From NCBI GenBank assembly GCA_019745075.1, contig JAIETR010000009.1, positions 1-64,000 of the forward strand: a DNA stretch of 64,000 bases, read 5' to 3'. Origin of the DNA: Qipengyuania sp. (GTDB taxonomy: Bacteria; Pseudomonadota; Alphaproteobacteria; Sphingomonadales; Sphingomonadaceae). The position numbers and the translations under genes are program-made. Below are positions 46,880 to 55,896 of this stretch, piece after piece; the stretch's first letter is position 1; the number at the start of each line of letters is the position of its first letter. Under the pieces are notes generated by a model. The model made no database searches. It had not been told where the DNA came from and saw only the letters and a program-made list of their open reading frames with translations.

Positions 46880-49390
46880 TCAGGCGGCGACGGTCTGCGT
46901 GCTCAGCACCTCCGCCACCTTGGCTCCGATCTGCTGCACCGAGAACGGCTTCGGGATGAAGTGCATGTTCGCGATGTCGATCTGGTTGCGTAGCTGTTCC
47001 TCGGCGTAACCGGACATGAACAGGATCGGGATATCGGGCTTCACCCGGCGGATCGCCTTCGCCATCGCCGGCCCGTCCATCGCCGGCATCACCACGTCGG
47101 ACAGGACCAGGTCGAACTCGGCCCCGCCCTTCGCCGCGTTGTTGGCGACCAGGCCGAGCCCCTCCTCGCCGTCGCGGGCACTGGTGACGGTGTAGCCGGC
47201 GCGGGTCAGCGCCCGCTCGGCGACGGCGCGGACCATGTCCTCGTCCTCGACCAGCAGGATGTTGGCGCCACCGGTCCATTCGCTCGCGCGCGGGGCGATG
47301 GCCGGCGCGGCGGGCGCGAGCGGCATCTCGCCGCGGTGGACGGGAAGATAGACGGTGAAGCGCGCGCCGGCGGGCGTTCCGTCGGCGGCACCGTCGGTTC
47401 TTGGGACATTGTCGGCGAAGATGAAGCCGTTGGACTGCTTGACGATGCCGTAGACGGTCGAGAGGCCGAGCCCGGTGCCCTTGCCCTGCTCCTTGGTGGT
47501 GAAGAACGGTTCGAAGATCTTGTTGATCACGGCGTCGGGAATGCCGCCGCCGGTGTCCTGCACGATCAGCGCGGTGTAATCGTCGGCGGGCATGATATCG
47601 ATGCCCATCTTGCGCACGTCACGCGCCGACACGCGGCGGGTGGCCATCGTCAGCCGGCCAACGGCGTCCTTGCCCAGCCTGGCGGCCTGGCTCTGCATCG
47701 CGTCGCGCGCGTTCACCGCCAGGTTGATGATCACCTGCTCGAGCTGCTGCGGATCGGCGCGGACCGGGCCCAGCTCGCGGTCGTGGCGCACGCCGAACTC
47801 GATCGCGGGGCCGAGCAGGCGTTTCAGGAGCTGGCTGACCTCGCTCACCACGTCGGGCAGCTGGAGCACCTCGGGCCGCAGCGTCTGCTGGCGGCTGAAG
47901 GCGAGCAATTGGCGCGTCAGGCTGGCGGCGCGATTGGAATTGGCCCGGATCTGCTGGATGTCGTCGTAATCGCTGTCGCCCGGCGTGTGGCGCAGCAGCA
48001 TCAGGTCGCAATAGCCGATGATCGCGGTCAGCACATTGTTGAAATCATGCGCCACGCCCCCGGCGAGCTGGCCCACCGCCTGCATCTTGGTCGCCTGCGC
48101 GACCTGGCGGCGGAGCCGCTTTTCCTCGGTCGAATCGCTGATCGAGAGCAGCACCGCCGCATCGCCCAGCCCGCGCACCCCGGCGAGCCCGATCGAGACC
48201 GGCTCCTCCTTGTCGCCCGCCAGCCGCACCGCCATGTCGCCGCTCGCCGCCACGCCCTTGGCGAAGCGGCGAACCGAGTCGGCGATCGCGGCCTTGTCCT
48301 CGCGCACCACCAGATCGCTCGGGAAGGCGGGCAAGCCCTGCTCCTCGCGCTCGACCGCGCGCAGGAAGGCCTTGTTGGCGAACATGAAGCGGCCGTCGCG
48401 GTCGGTCAGGGCGAGCCCCAGCGGCAGCGCCGAGAGCAGCGTCTCGAGCTGCGGGAAGCCCCCGTCGCCCTCGCCTTGCCAGCCCGCGCCGATGCCCACG
48501 CCGCTGTCGATCAGCAGCATCAGCGAAGGCGCCTGGTCGGCCTGCGCGCCGCGGCTGCTGCGCTCCTCGAGCGGGATATGCACCAGCGTCTGCGGCGCGC
48601 CCTGCTGGCCTTCGCGGGCGAAGAAGATCCGCTCGCGGTCGTCGGAGCGGAGCAGCTGGACGAATTCCTCGCCCACCAGGCTGGCCTTGCCGTCGCCGCT
48701 GGCGCGCTCGGCCAGGCCGGGGGTGTGGCCAAGCACGATCCCGTCGGGTCCGACGAAAGCGAATTCCAGGCCCGAGCGGCTCATCATCCGTCCCATCGCC
48801 CCGCCCAGCCGCTGCGCCAGCCCGTCGTAGCTGCGCTCGACCGGAATCTCCGCGAAATGCCAGACCAGATAGTCCTCGCCCCGCCCGGCGCGGTCGATCG
48901 CCAGGCTGAAGGCGCGCTCCTCGCCCTCGCGCACCAGCTTGGGCGCCTCGCCCGATCCGTCGCGCCAGGCGCCGCGCGCCGCCATCGCCAGCGCCTCGCC
49001 GCTCGCGCCCGCGAAACCGAGCTCGCTCGGCGGCGCGATCGAGGCGAACCAGCGATGATAGGTGCTATTGGCGCACACCAGCCGGTTGGCGCGGTCGGTC
49101 ACCGCGATGGCGCGGCGCGGATTGTCGATCGCGGCCGCGGTCAGCGTCCAGTCGGGGAGCGCGGCCTCGCCGTCGTCCCCCTTGCGCCCCAGCCTGGTCG
49201 AGAAGGCCAGCGCCAGCACCAGCACCGCCACTCCGCCAGCGTAAGCCGCCGCGATCGACGCGCTGCCGGCCGCCAGCCACACCAGCAGCACCGAACCCAG
49301 CACCGCGCCCGCGAGCGCCACGCCGAGACGAGCCGGCGGCGCGCCCTCGATCGCGGCGATACGGTCCGCGAAGCTGGGGTGAGTACTCAT
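46880..49390 (-). CDS. cckA: Hybrid histidine kinase CckA
   Basis: 836 residues. Two N-terminal membrane helices (about 20-65), PAS-type sensor regions, a HisKA domain with H448 in LAGGVAHDFNNVLTAIIGYCDLML (quoted in part), a HATPase domain (N-box INLAVNARDAMQ, then GIPDAVINKIFEPFFTTKEQ) and a C-terminal receiver with D765 in VLSDVVMPAMDG. This architecture and the H-box are those of CckA, which through ChpT phosphorylates CtrA and CpdR in Caulobacter. Start ATG at 49390. Precedes DUF2062 gene by seven bases in the opposite order of transcription. Confidence 0.93.
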   Translation of the reverse strand: MSTHPSFADRIAAIEGAPPARLGVALAGAVLGSVLLVWLAAGSASIAAAYAGGVAVLVLALAFSTRLGRKGDDGEAALPDWTLTAAAIDNPRRAIAVTDRANRLVCANSTYHRWFASIAPPSELGFAGASGEALAMAARGAWRDGSGEAPKLVREGEERAFSLAIDRAGRGEDYLVWHFAEIPVERSYDGLAQRLGGAMGRMMSRSGLEFAFVGPDGIVLGHTPGLAERASGDGKASLVGEEFVQLLRSDDRERIFFAREGQQGAPQTLVHIPLEERSSRGAQADQAPSLMLLIDSGVGIGAGWQGEGDGGFPQLETLLSALPLGLALTDRDGRFMFANKAFLRAVEREEQGLPAFPSDLVVREDKAAIADSVRRFAKGVAASGDMAVRLAGDKEEPVSIGLAGVRGLGDAAVLLSISDSTEEKRLRRQVAQATKMQAVGQLAGGVAHDFNNVLTAIIGYCDLMLLRHTPGDSDYDDIQQIRANSNRAASLTRQLLAFSRQQTLRPEVLQLPDVVSEVSQLLKRLLGPAIEFGVRHDRELGPVRADPQQLEQVIINLAVNARDAMQSQAARLGKDAVGRLTMATRRVSARDVRKMGIDIMPADDYTALIVQDTGGGIPDAVINKIFEPFFTTKEQGKGTGLGLSTVYGIVKQSNGFIFADNVPRTDGAADGTPAGARFTVYLPVHRGEMPLAPAAPAIAPRASEWTGGANILLVEDEDMVRAVAERALTRAGYTVTSARDGEEGLGLVANNAAKGGAEFDLVLSDVVMPAMDGPAMAKAIRRVKPDIPILFMSGYAEEQLRNQIDIANMHFIPKPFSVQQIGAKVAEVLSTQTVAA

Positions 49391-49397
49391 ATCCCGA

Positions 49398-50021
49398 TCA
49401 TGCCGCGCGCCCCGACTCGGTGGCGGGCGCGGGCGCAACAGCAGGCGAGTGCCCCTCGTGCCGCCGAGCGAGCGCGGCGTGGAGACGGCGCTTGCGCCGC
49501 CGCGCCACGACCGGCCGCCAGATCATCCCCGCGATGACATAGCCGAGCGCGGCAGCCCCCACCGACAGCACCGCCAGCCCCACCAGCACCGCCGGGGCGG
49601 CGTCGGAGAGGAACCAGCGCACCCACTCGGCCGGCGCGGCGCCGCGGTGGACCATGGCGTAGACGGTCGCGGTATCGGCATGGAAGCCGAGGAAACTGCC
49701 GATCAGCGCCGAGAGGATCAGGATCAGCGGCGTGGTCGCCGGATTGGAGAGGAAGGTCATCGCCACCGCGACGGGAATATTGCCGCGGGCCGGCACGCAC
49801 AGCAGCGCCGCGCCCACGATCTGGACGCCCGGAATCAGCGCGAAGATGCCCACCAGCAGGCCCACCGCGACCCCGCGCGGCACCGAGCGGCGAGTGAAGC
49901 GCCACAGCTCCTGCCGCCGCGCCAGCGGGCGCATCCAGCGATTGCCCTCGAGCTGTTCGCGCGTGGGCATGTTCCTGCGGATCATGTCCGCAAGCCAGCT
50001 TTTCGAATGGGATCCCGTCAT
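49398..50021 (-). CDS. DUF2062 membrane protein
   Basis: 207 residues. Three membrane segments: VPRGVAVGLLVGIFALIPG, the loop with FLSNPATTPLILILSALIG, and AVLVGLAVLSVGAAALGYVIAG (parts of longer helices). P-x-x-Q-x-x-x-A-A-L and SNPATTP are the DUF2062 signature. Function unknown. It lies just upstream of cckA, a usual order in sphingomonads, and both are likely in one transcript. Confidence 0.88.
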   Translation of the reverse strand: MTGSHSKSWLADMIRRNMPTREQLEGNRWMRPLARRQELWRFTRRSVPRGVAVGLLVGIFALIPGVQIVGAALLCVPARGNIPVAVAMTFLSNPATTPLILILSALIGSFLGFHADTATVYAMVHRGAAPAEWVRWFLSDAAPAVLVGLAVLSVGAAALGYVIAGMIWRPVVARRRKRRLHAALARRHEGHSPAVAPAPATESGRAA

Positions 50022-50139
50022 CGCACTGCCCTTGCAATGGGCGGGGCCGAGTCAAAGCACAAGAGGGTGGAGAAGCGGCTTTGCGACAAAGCGGGCGCGC
50101 CCGGCGGCAAGGTTCAGCGCGGCGACCTATGCCTCCGCC

Positions 50140-50622
50140 TCAGCCCTTCTCGCGCAGCAGCCGGGCCTTGTCGCGCTTCCAGTCGCGGTCCTTGATGGTG
50201 TTGCGCTTATCGACCGTCTGCTTGCCCCTGGCCAGCGCCAGTTCGACCTTGGCGCGGCCGGTGCGGTTGAAGTAGATCGACAGCGGCACCAGCGTCATGC
50301 CCTTGCGCTCGACCGCGCCCAGCAGCTTCTCGATCTCGCGCGCGTGGAGCAGCAGCTTGCGCGGCCGCCTGGGCTCGTGGTTCAATCGGTTGCCGTGCGA
50401 ATATTCGGGGATGTTGGCGTTGACCAGCCACACCTGCCCGTCGCGCACCTCGGCATAGCTTTCGCGGATCGTCGCCTCGCCCGCGCGCAGCGCCTTGACC
50501 TCGGTGCCCGACAGCGCCAGCCCGGCCTCGAGCGTGTCCTCGACGAAATAGTCGAACCGCACGCGCCGGTTGTCGGCGACGGTCTTGACCTTGTCGAAGG
50601 CGAGGGGCTTGGGCCGGACCAT
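50140..50622 (-). CDS. smpB: SsrA-binding protein SmpB
   Basis: 160 residues. Trans-translation factor that binds tm[13 protein letters not shown] at the N-terminus, G-T-E-V-K-A-L-R and the C-terminal [22 protein letters not shown] (quoted in part) are diagnostic. Start ATG at 50622; the frame runs 25 residues further but without conservation. In many Alphaproteobacteria dapA is next to smpB; here 4 kb of other genes lie between them. Confidence 0.96.
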   Translation of the reverse strand: MVRPKPLAFDKVKTVADNRRVRFDYFVEDTLEAGLALSGTEVKALRAGEATIRESYAEVRDGQVWLVNANIPEYSHGNRLNHEPRRPRKLLLHAREIEKLLGAVERKGMTLVPLSIYFNRTGRAKVELALARGKQTVDKRNTIKDRDWKRDKARLLREKG

Positions 50623-50733
50623 AGGGGCGCGGCATTTAGGCCTATTGCGCGCGGAGGGGAAGCCGCCCGGAAACGGCGCTTGCGTGGGCGCGCACATTCC
50701 CTAAGATTACCGGTGGTTGAGAGGGTTATCGGG

Positions 50734-52728
50734 GTGGTCGCCTTGCGTATTTCGACAAATGGGCTGGCGCTGGCATGCGCCGCGGCATTGGGTTTGCCCG
50801 TCACCGGCGCGGCCCTGGCCGGCGATGCGGCGCCCGCTGCGTCAGCCGCCACGGCCCCCGCGCCGCCGCCCCTGTCGGCCTATGGCAAGCTGCCCGATAT
50901 CGAAGATGCGGCGCTCTCTCCCGATGGCAGCCGCATCGCCATCCTCACCACGGCGCGCTCGGGCGAACGCGCGATCGTGCTGATGACCGCGGATCTCGAA
51001 GCTCTGCGGCATTTCGGGATCGGCGATTTCAAGGTGCGCGGCATCGCCTGGGGCAGCAATCGGGAACTGATCGTCCAGATCGGCTCCACCGAGCGCCTGA
51101 TCGGCTTCAATGTGGACAAGTTCGAATTCACCAACACCAGCATCGTCCCGGTCGAAAGCGCCAAGGACACCGTCAGGGTGTTCGGCAATCGTCGCAATAT
51201 CGTGAATGCGACGTTCGGCAACTACGGCGTGCGCCAGGTCGAAGGTCGCTGGTACGCCTATTACGGCGCCGTGGAACTCACCCGGATTGCCACCGAATAT
51301 GAGTACAATCACGGGCGGCCGGCGCTGTACCGGGTCGACGTCGCCACCAACAAGCCGGAAAAGGTCGAGGGGCCGAGCGGCGAAGGCGGCTGGCGCGACT
51401 GGATCGTCGGCCGCGATGGCCGCGTCGCCGCGCGCCTCGATATCGACAACAACGACGGAAAATGGCGGCTGCTGTCCGCCGGACGGACGATCGCGACCGG
51501 CCAGTCCCCGCGCGGCGACATCGGCCTGATCGCGCTGGGCAAGGACGGCACCACGGTGCTTTATGCAACCCGCGACGAGAACGATGTCCGGCAATGGTTC
51601 CAGGTTCCGCTCGCCGGCGGGACGCCCACGCCCTTTTATCCCGATGTGGATATCGAGCGGCTCTACGTCGATCCGCTGAGCGGCCAGGTGCTGGGGTTCC
51701 AGCCACGCGGCGGCGACGGGCAGCCCAAGCTGTTCGACCCCGCGCACCAGTCCGCGGTCAGCAAGATCCGCAAGGCCTTCGCCAAACTCGACATGCGCTT
51801 CATCGACTTCACGCCCGACCTCAGGCGCGCGGTCGTGCGGACCAGCGGCAATGGAGACAGCGGGAGTTGGTTCATCGTGGACATCGCCAATCTCAAGGCG
51901 ACGGCCATTGGTTTCGAGCGGGTCGAGGTGGGGCCCGGCCAGGTCGGTCCGATCTCGACAATCGCGTATAAGGCGGGAGACGGGCTCGAGCTGGACGGGG
52001 TTCTTACCCTGCCACCGGGGCGCGAGGCCAAGGGCCTGCCCGTGGTGATGCTGCCCCACGGCGGCCCCGCCTCGCACGACCGCGTGGCGTTCGACTGGTG
52101 GGCGCAGGCCTTCGCTTCGCGCGGATACGCCGTATTCCAGCCGAATTTCCGTGGTTCGACCAACCGGGACGACCAGTTCCGCCGCGCCGGTCACGGCGAA
52201 TGGGGCGGCAAGATGCAATCCGACATTTCGGACGGCCTCGCGGCTCTCGCCGCCAGAGGCATCGTCGATCCCGAGCGCGCCTGCATCGCGGGGGCCAGCT
52301 ATGGCGGCTATGCCGCGCTGGCAGGGGTGACGCTGCAGCAGGGCCTCTATCGCTGTGCGGTCGCGGTGGCGGGCGTCAGCGATCTGGGCGACATGTATGC
52401 CGAGGACTATCGCGGCAGCGGCGAGGCGCGCGTGTCGAAGATGGCTCTGCTCGAGGAGCTGGGCCCGCGCGACCGCTGGGCGGCGCGCTCGCCGCGCCGG
52501 CACGCGGCGAAGGCCGACGCGCCGGTGCTGCTGATCCACGGCAAGGACGATACCGTCGTCCCCTTCGGCCACACCCGCCGGATGGCCGATGCGCTGAAGG
52601 ATGCCGGCAAGCCGGTCGAGGTGGTGACCCTTGCCAGCGAGGATCACTGGCTATCGCGCGCCGCCACGCGTCAGCAAATGCTGGCGGAAGCGGTCGCATT
52701 TGTGGAAAAGCATAACCCGCCGCACTGA
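50734..52728 (+). CDS. S9 family prolyl oligopeptidase-type peptidase, exported
   Basis: 664 residues from GTG at 50734 (GAGAGGG upstream). A signal peptide to about residue 31 (L-A-L-A-C-A-A-A-L-G), a beta-propeller part (about 40-390) and a C-terminal alpha/beta hydrolase domain. Nucleophile S522 in GASYGGYAA, acid D605 or D606 in HGKDDTVVP, histidine H638 in EDHWLS. Likely an exported dipeptidyl or acylaminoacyl peptidase. An earlier GTG at 50713 is possible. Divergent from smpB. Confidence 0.93.
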   Translation: MVALRISTNGLALACAAALGLPVTGAALAGDAAPAASAATAPAPPPLSAYGKLPDIEDAALSPDGSRIAILTTARSGERAIVLMTADLEALRHFGIGDFKVRGIAWGSNRELIVQIGSTERLIGFNVDKFEFTNTSIVPVESAKDTVRVFGNRRNIVNATFGNYGVRQVEGRWYAYYGAVELTRIATEYEYNHGRPALYRVDVATNKPEKVEGPSGEGGWRDWIVGRDGRVAARLDIDNNDGKWRLLSAGRTIATGQSPRGDIGLIALGKDGTTVLYATRDENDVRQWFQVPLAGGTPTPFYPDVDIERLYVDPLSGQVLGFQPRGGDGQPKLFDPAHQSAVSKIRKAFAKLDMRFIDFTPDLRRAVVRTSGNGDSGSWFIVDIANLKATAIGFERVEVGPGQVGPISTIAYKAGDGLELDGVLTLPPGREAKGLPVVMLPHGGPASHDRVAFDWWAQAFASRGYAVFQPNFRGSTNRDDQFRRAGHGEWGGKMQSDISDGLAALAARGIVDPERACIAGASYGGYAALAGVTLQQGLYRCAVAVAGVSDLGDMYAEDYRGSGEARVSKMALLEELGPRDRWAARSPRRHAAKADAPVLLIHGKDDTVVPFGHTRRMADALKDAGKPVEVVTLASEDHWLSRAATRQQMLAEAVAFVEKHNPPH

Positions 52729-52778
52729 CCGCGCCTGTTCAAGAGCGCACGGTCGCCGCGGCGGGTGACGCGGGGGAG

Positions 52779-53861
52779 ATGCGCTTGGACCAGCCGTCGA
52801 TGCAATCGGCACCGTTCGAGATCGCGGGCGAAACCGTCGCGCCGGGCGAACGGCGCACGCTGGCCATACCGGTCAGCCGCCAGCTCACCGGTCTCGCCGC
52901 CAGTCTGGCGCTCCAGGTGCTCCACGGCGCGCGGCCCGGCCCCTGCGTGTTCGTGAGCGCGGCGATCCACGGCGACGAGATCAACGGCATTCCCATTATC
53001 CAGAAGCTGGCGCGGCAGCTCGATCCGGCCGCGATGGCCGGCACGCTCATCCTCGCCCCGGCGGTGAACATCTACGGCCTCGTCAACCACGCGCGTTACC
53101 TGCCCGACCGGCGCGATCTCAATCGCAGCTTCCCGGGCAGCGCGCGCGGATCGCTGGCCGCGCAGCTCGCCAACACCTTCCTCGAACACGTGATCGCCAA
53201 GAGCACACTCGGCATCGACCTGCATTCCGCGGCGGTGCACCGCTACAATTTGCCGCAGGTGCGGATCGGCGCCGACAATCCCTATCTGGTCGAGCTGGCA
53301 ATGGCCTTCGGCGCGCCGGTCATCATCGAGAGCCCGCTGCGCGACGGGTCGATGCGCGAGCTGGCGCAGCAGCGCGGCACCCCAATGCTGCTGTTCGAGG
53401 CCGGCGAGGCGCTGCGCTTCGACCGGCTCTCGATCGACATCGGGGCCGAGGGAGTCGAACGGGTGCTCGCGCATATCGGCATGATCGAGGCCGACGACGG
53501 TCTCGCCAGCGTCGGCATCCCCGCGCGCGCCAACAGCTCGAGCTGGGTCAGGGCCCCGCGCGGGGGGATCAGTCACCGCATCCGCAAGAGCGGCGACACC
53601 GTGCACCGGGGCGAGCTGCTCGCCACGGTTACCGGCCTGTTCGGCGAGGACGCGATGGAGATGGTCAGCCCGATCGACGGCATCGTCATCGGCCACGCCA
53701 CCCTGCCGGTGGTCAACCAGGGCGACGCGATCTTCCACGTGGCCCAGGTCGCCAATCTCGAACACGCGGGCGAGGCGATCGACACCATCACCGAGGCAAT
53801 CCGCGCCAGCGAGCCCGCGGGCGCGGCGCAGCCGCTGCTCGACGAGGACGAGGTTTTGTAG
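52779..53861 (+). CDS. Succinylglutamate desuccinylase/aspartoacylase family protein (M14)
   Basis: 360 residues. Zinc deacylase domain with I-H-G-D-E (H and E ligands), R-R-D-L-N-R-S-F-P-G and D-L-H-S-A (third ligand). The last 110 residues (HRIRKSGDTVHRGELLATV, then SPIDGIVIGHATLPVVNQGD) look like a biotinyl/lipoyl-type barrel common in this family. Substrate unknown; an AstE function is unlikely because of the extra domain and position. Start ATG at 52779 with GGGGGAG five bases upstream. Confidence 0.88.
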   Translation: MRLDQPSMQSAPFEIAGETVAPGERRTLAIPVSRQLTGLAASLALQVLHGARPGPCVFVSAAIHGDEINGIPIIQKLARQLDPAAMAGTLILAPAVNIYGLVNHARYLPDRRDLNRSFPGSARGSLAAQLANTFLEHVIAKSTLGIDLHSAAVHRYNLPQVRIGADNPYLVELAMAFGAPVIIESPLRDGSMRELAQQRGTPMLLFEAGEALRFDRLSIDIGAEGVERVLAHIGMIEADDGLASVGIPARANSSSWVRAPRGGISHRIRKSGDTVHRGELLATVTGLFGEDAMEMVSPIDGIVIGHATLPVVNQGDAIFHVAQVANLEHAGEAIDTITEAIRASEPAGAAQPLLDEDEVL

Positions 53862-53915
53862 CCGGGCGGGAACTTGGCGGCCGCTGCGTCATCCTCTCGG
53901 CAGAGGAGACGATTC

Positions 53916-54209
53916 ATGCCCCAAGGCGACAAGAGCAGCTATACCGACAAGCAGAAGCGCAAGGCCGAGCACATCGAGAAAGGCTACGAGAAGCGCGGTG
54001 TGAGCAAGAAAGAGGCGGAGGCGCGCGCCTGGGCGACGGTCAACAAGGACAGCGGCGGCGGCAACAAGTCGGGCTCGGGCCGCGGCAAGAAGGACACCAA
54101 CGCCGCCAGCGCCCGGGGCGGGCGCGCGCACAAGTCCGGCAGCGCGGAACAGCGCAGCGCCGCCGCGCGCAAGGGCTGGGACACGCGGCGGAAGAATGCG
54201 AAGGACTAG
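53916..54209 (+). CDS. Small basic protein annotated in relatives as plasmid stabilization protein
   Basis: 97 residues. MPQGDKSSYTDKQKRKAEHI starts a domain of about 50 residues (G-Y-E-K-R-G-V-S-K-K-E-A-E-A-R-A-W-A-T-V) found in many Alpha- and Betaproteobacteria; the rest is Gly/Ser/Lys-rich and disordered. The old name has no experimental support known to me. Start ATG at 53916 with AGAGGAG before it. Overlaps the convergent PIN gene by four bases. Confidence 0.8.
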   Translation: MPQGDKSSYTDKQKRKAEHIEKGYEKRGVSKKEAEARAWATVNKDSGGGNKSGSGRGKKDTNAASARGGRAHKSGSAEQRSAAARKGWDTRRKNAKD

Positions 54210-54667
54210 CTTTCGAGGAGTGTTTTGAGCGTGTGGTGAGGCTTGTCGACCAGTGGATTGACCACTGTTAGTCCGCGTACGGTGAAGCCATCCTGCATGT
54301 CCTCCGACAGCAATATCGAGCAGCCACTTTCGATTGATGCAGCAAGGATCATCGAATCCCAGAACTGCAAGCGACGATTGCCTGTCAGCTCGAGTGCCAG
54401 GCGAAGGGTCGAACCTTCCGACGAGGGATTGTCGCTAGGTCTCATCCATTGGTGAACAAATGTTGTCGCCCGGTCGTTCGTCACTCCGTTGCGCTTCAGG
54501 ACGACCACAAGTTCTCCCAAAACTTGAACGGGAACAACCACCTCGGCCCTATTTCGCAGCGTGCGCAAGATCTCGAACGAACGTGCCGTCTTCGCTAGAT
54601 CGGCGGGTTCTCGTGAGGCTTTCGCAAGGTAGACAAGGATGTTGGTGTCGAGACTGACGCGGCTCAA
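54206..54667 (-). CDS. PIN-domain toxin, VapC type
   Basis: 153 residues. Acidic sites: D in V-S-L-D-T-N-I-L-V-Y, E in V-L-G-E-L-V-V, D in LQFWDSMILAAS and E-D in LLSEDMQDG, as in VapC ribonucleases. The start is TTG at 54667 inside a TTGA overlap with the antitoxin stop; a TTG at 54691 is also in frame. Second toxin gene of the window, not closely similar to that at 21.7 kb. Confidence 0.85.
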   Translation of the reverse strand: MSRVSLDTNILVYLAKASREPADLAKTARSFEILRTLRNRAEVVVPVQVLGELVVVLKRNGVTNDRATTFVHQWMRPSDNPSSEGSTLRLALELTGNRRLQFWDSMILAASIESGCSILLSEDMQDGFTVRGLTVVNPLVDKPHHTLKTLLES

Positions 54668-54900
54668 TCGTATAAATCCTCGCGCTTCCAAGGCTTAATC
54701 TTGATGGGAGGCTGCTGTCCGAGAAACTCAAGCAGCTCATCCAGCCTGCGTCGGCGTTCCTCGACATTGGCCGTGACGGGCGTGACCCGTGCAACGGGCC
54801 TGCCGCGGGACGTTACGGTAAAACTGTCACCACCCGACACATCGCGCAGCACTTCCGAGAAGCGCTGGTTGGCTTCGGTGGCGGTGATCAGGCGATCCAT
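54664..54900 (-). CDS. Phd/YefM-type antitoxin
   Basis: 78 residues. MDRLITATEANQRFSEVLRD and SFTVTSRGRPVARVTPV are the Phd/YefM DNA-binding and dimerisation pattern; the tail KPWKREDLYD would bind the toxin. Start ATG at 54900, close to the end of dapA (27 bases). The palindromic operator expected upstream cannot be told apart from the dapA 3' end. Confidence 0.87.
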   Translation of the reverse strand: MDRLITATEANQRFSEVLRDVSGGDSFTVTSRGRPVARVTPVTANVEERRRRLDELLEFLGQQPPIKIKPWKREDLYD

Positions 54901-54927
54901 GCCAATAATCTAGGCGATAACACTAGA

Positions 54928-55809
54928 TCACACAAGTCCCGCATGCGCCAGCGCCTCGTCAACCGCCTTCTTCGCACGCTCGGAACATTCCACCAGCGGC
55001 AAACGCACCTCCGGCGTGATCCATTCGTGCACCCGGCTGAGCGCGTATTTGACCGGCGCGGGGCTGGCGTCCCCGAACATCGCACGGTGGAGCGGATAGA
55101 GCCGGTCGTTGAGTTCGCGCGCCAGCGTCAGGTCGTCGGCGCCGCAGGCGGCCTGGAATTCGGCGCATAGTTTCGGCGCGACATTGGCCGTGACCGAAAC
55201 GCACCCCGTCGCGCCGGCGGCATTGGCCATCAGCGCCAGCTCGTCTTCGCCCGAGAGCTGGCAGAAATCCTTCGAGATGCCCATGCGGTGATCGACCACG
55301 CGCGACAGATCGCCGCTGGCGTCCTTGATGCCGCGGATGCGCTCGGGGAACTTGCGCGCCAGCGCGCACACCGTCTCGGGCTCGATGTCGGTCACCGTGC
55401 GGCCGGGCACGTTGTAGAGGACGATCGGCAAGTCGCTGTTTTCAGCCAGATGGCTGAAATGCGCGATCAGCCCCGCTTGGCCCGGGCGGTTGTAATAGGG
55501 CGCCACGCAGAGCGCGGCCGCCGCGCCCGCCTTCCCGGAAAAGCGCATGTGGAGCAGCGCGTTGTTGGTGTCGTTCGAGCCGCAGCCCGCGATCACCGGG
55601 ACGCGGCCGCCGGCCTGGTCGATGCAGACCTCGATCACGCGGTGATGCTCGGCGTTGGAGATGGTCGAGGCCTCGCCCGTCGTGCCGCAGGCGACCAGCG
55701 CGCTCGACCCCTGCTCGATCTGCCAGTCGATCAGCCGCCGGAATGCGGCCTCGTCGAACGTTCCGTCGCGGAAAGGAGTCACCAGGGCTGGAATCGAGCC
55801 TGAGAACAT
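54928..55809 (-). CDS. dapA: 4-hydroxy-tetrahydrodipicolinate synthase
   Basis: 293 residues. First step of lysine/diaminopimelate synthesis from aspartate semialdehyde and pyruvate. Schiff-base lysine K162 in RGIKDASGD, Y132 in VLYNVPGRT, T43-T44 in CGTTGE. Start ATG at 55809; nine extra residues upstream are in frame but unlikely. Divergent from the lytic transglycosylase gene. Confidence 0.96.
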   Translation of the reverse strand: MFSGSIPALVTPFRDGTFDEAAFRRLIDWQIEQGSSALVACGTTGEASTISNAEHHRVIEVCIDQAGGRVPVIAGCGSNDTNNALLHMRFSGKAGAAAALCVAPYYNRPGQAGLIAHFSHLAENSDLPIVLYNVPGRTVTDIEPETVCALARKFPERIRGIKDASGDLSRVVDHRMGISKDFCQLSGEDELALMANAAGATGCVSVTANVAPKLCAEFQAACGADDLTLARELNDRLYPLHRAMFGDASPAPVKYALSRVHEWITPEVRLPLVECSERAKKAVDEALAHAGLV

Positions 55810-55896
55810 TGCGTTAGCTCCGATGTCGGGACACAAAACCGCACGGGGGGCGTGCGGGGATGTCGTTCACCGCCTGATAAGGAGGCGCGGGGCACG

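Noticed and set aside
47336-49537. Long open frame on the + strand opposite cckA
   Set aside because: Antisense shadow of a GC-rich gene; composition is Arg/Ala/His-rich without motifs, while the opposite strand encodes a full kinase.
52779-53861. AstE (succinylglutamate desuccinylase)
   Set aside because: Same superfamily, but it has an extra C-terminal barrel, is longer than AstE and is far from astD.
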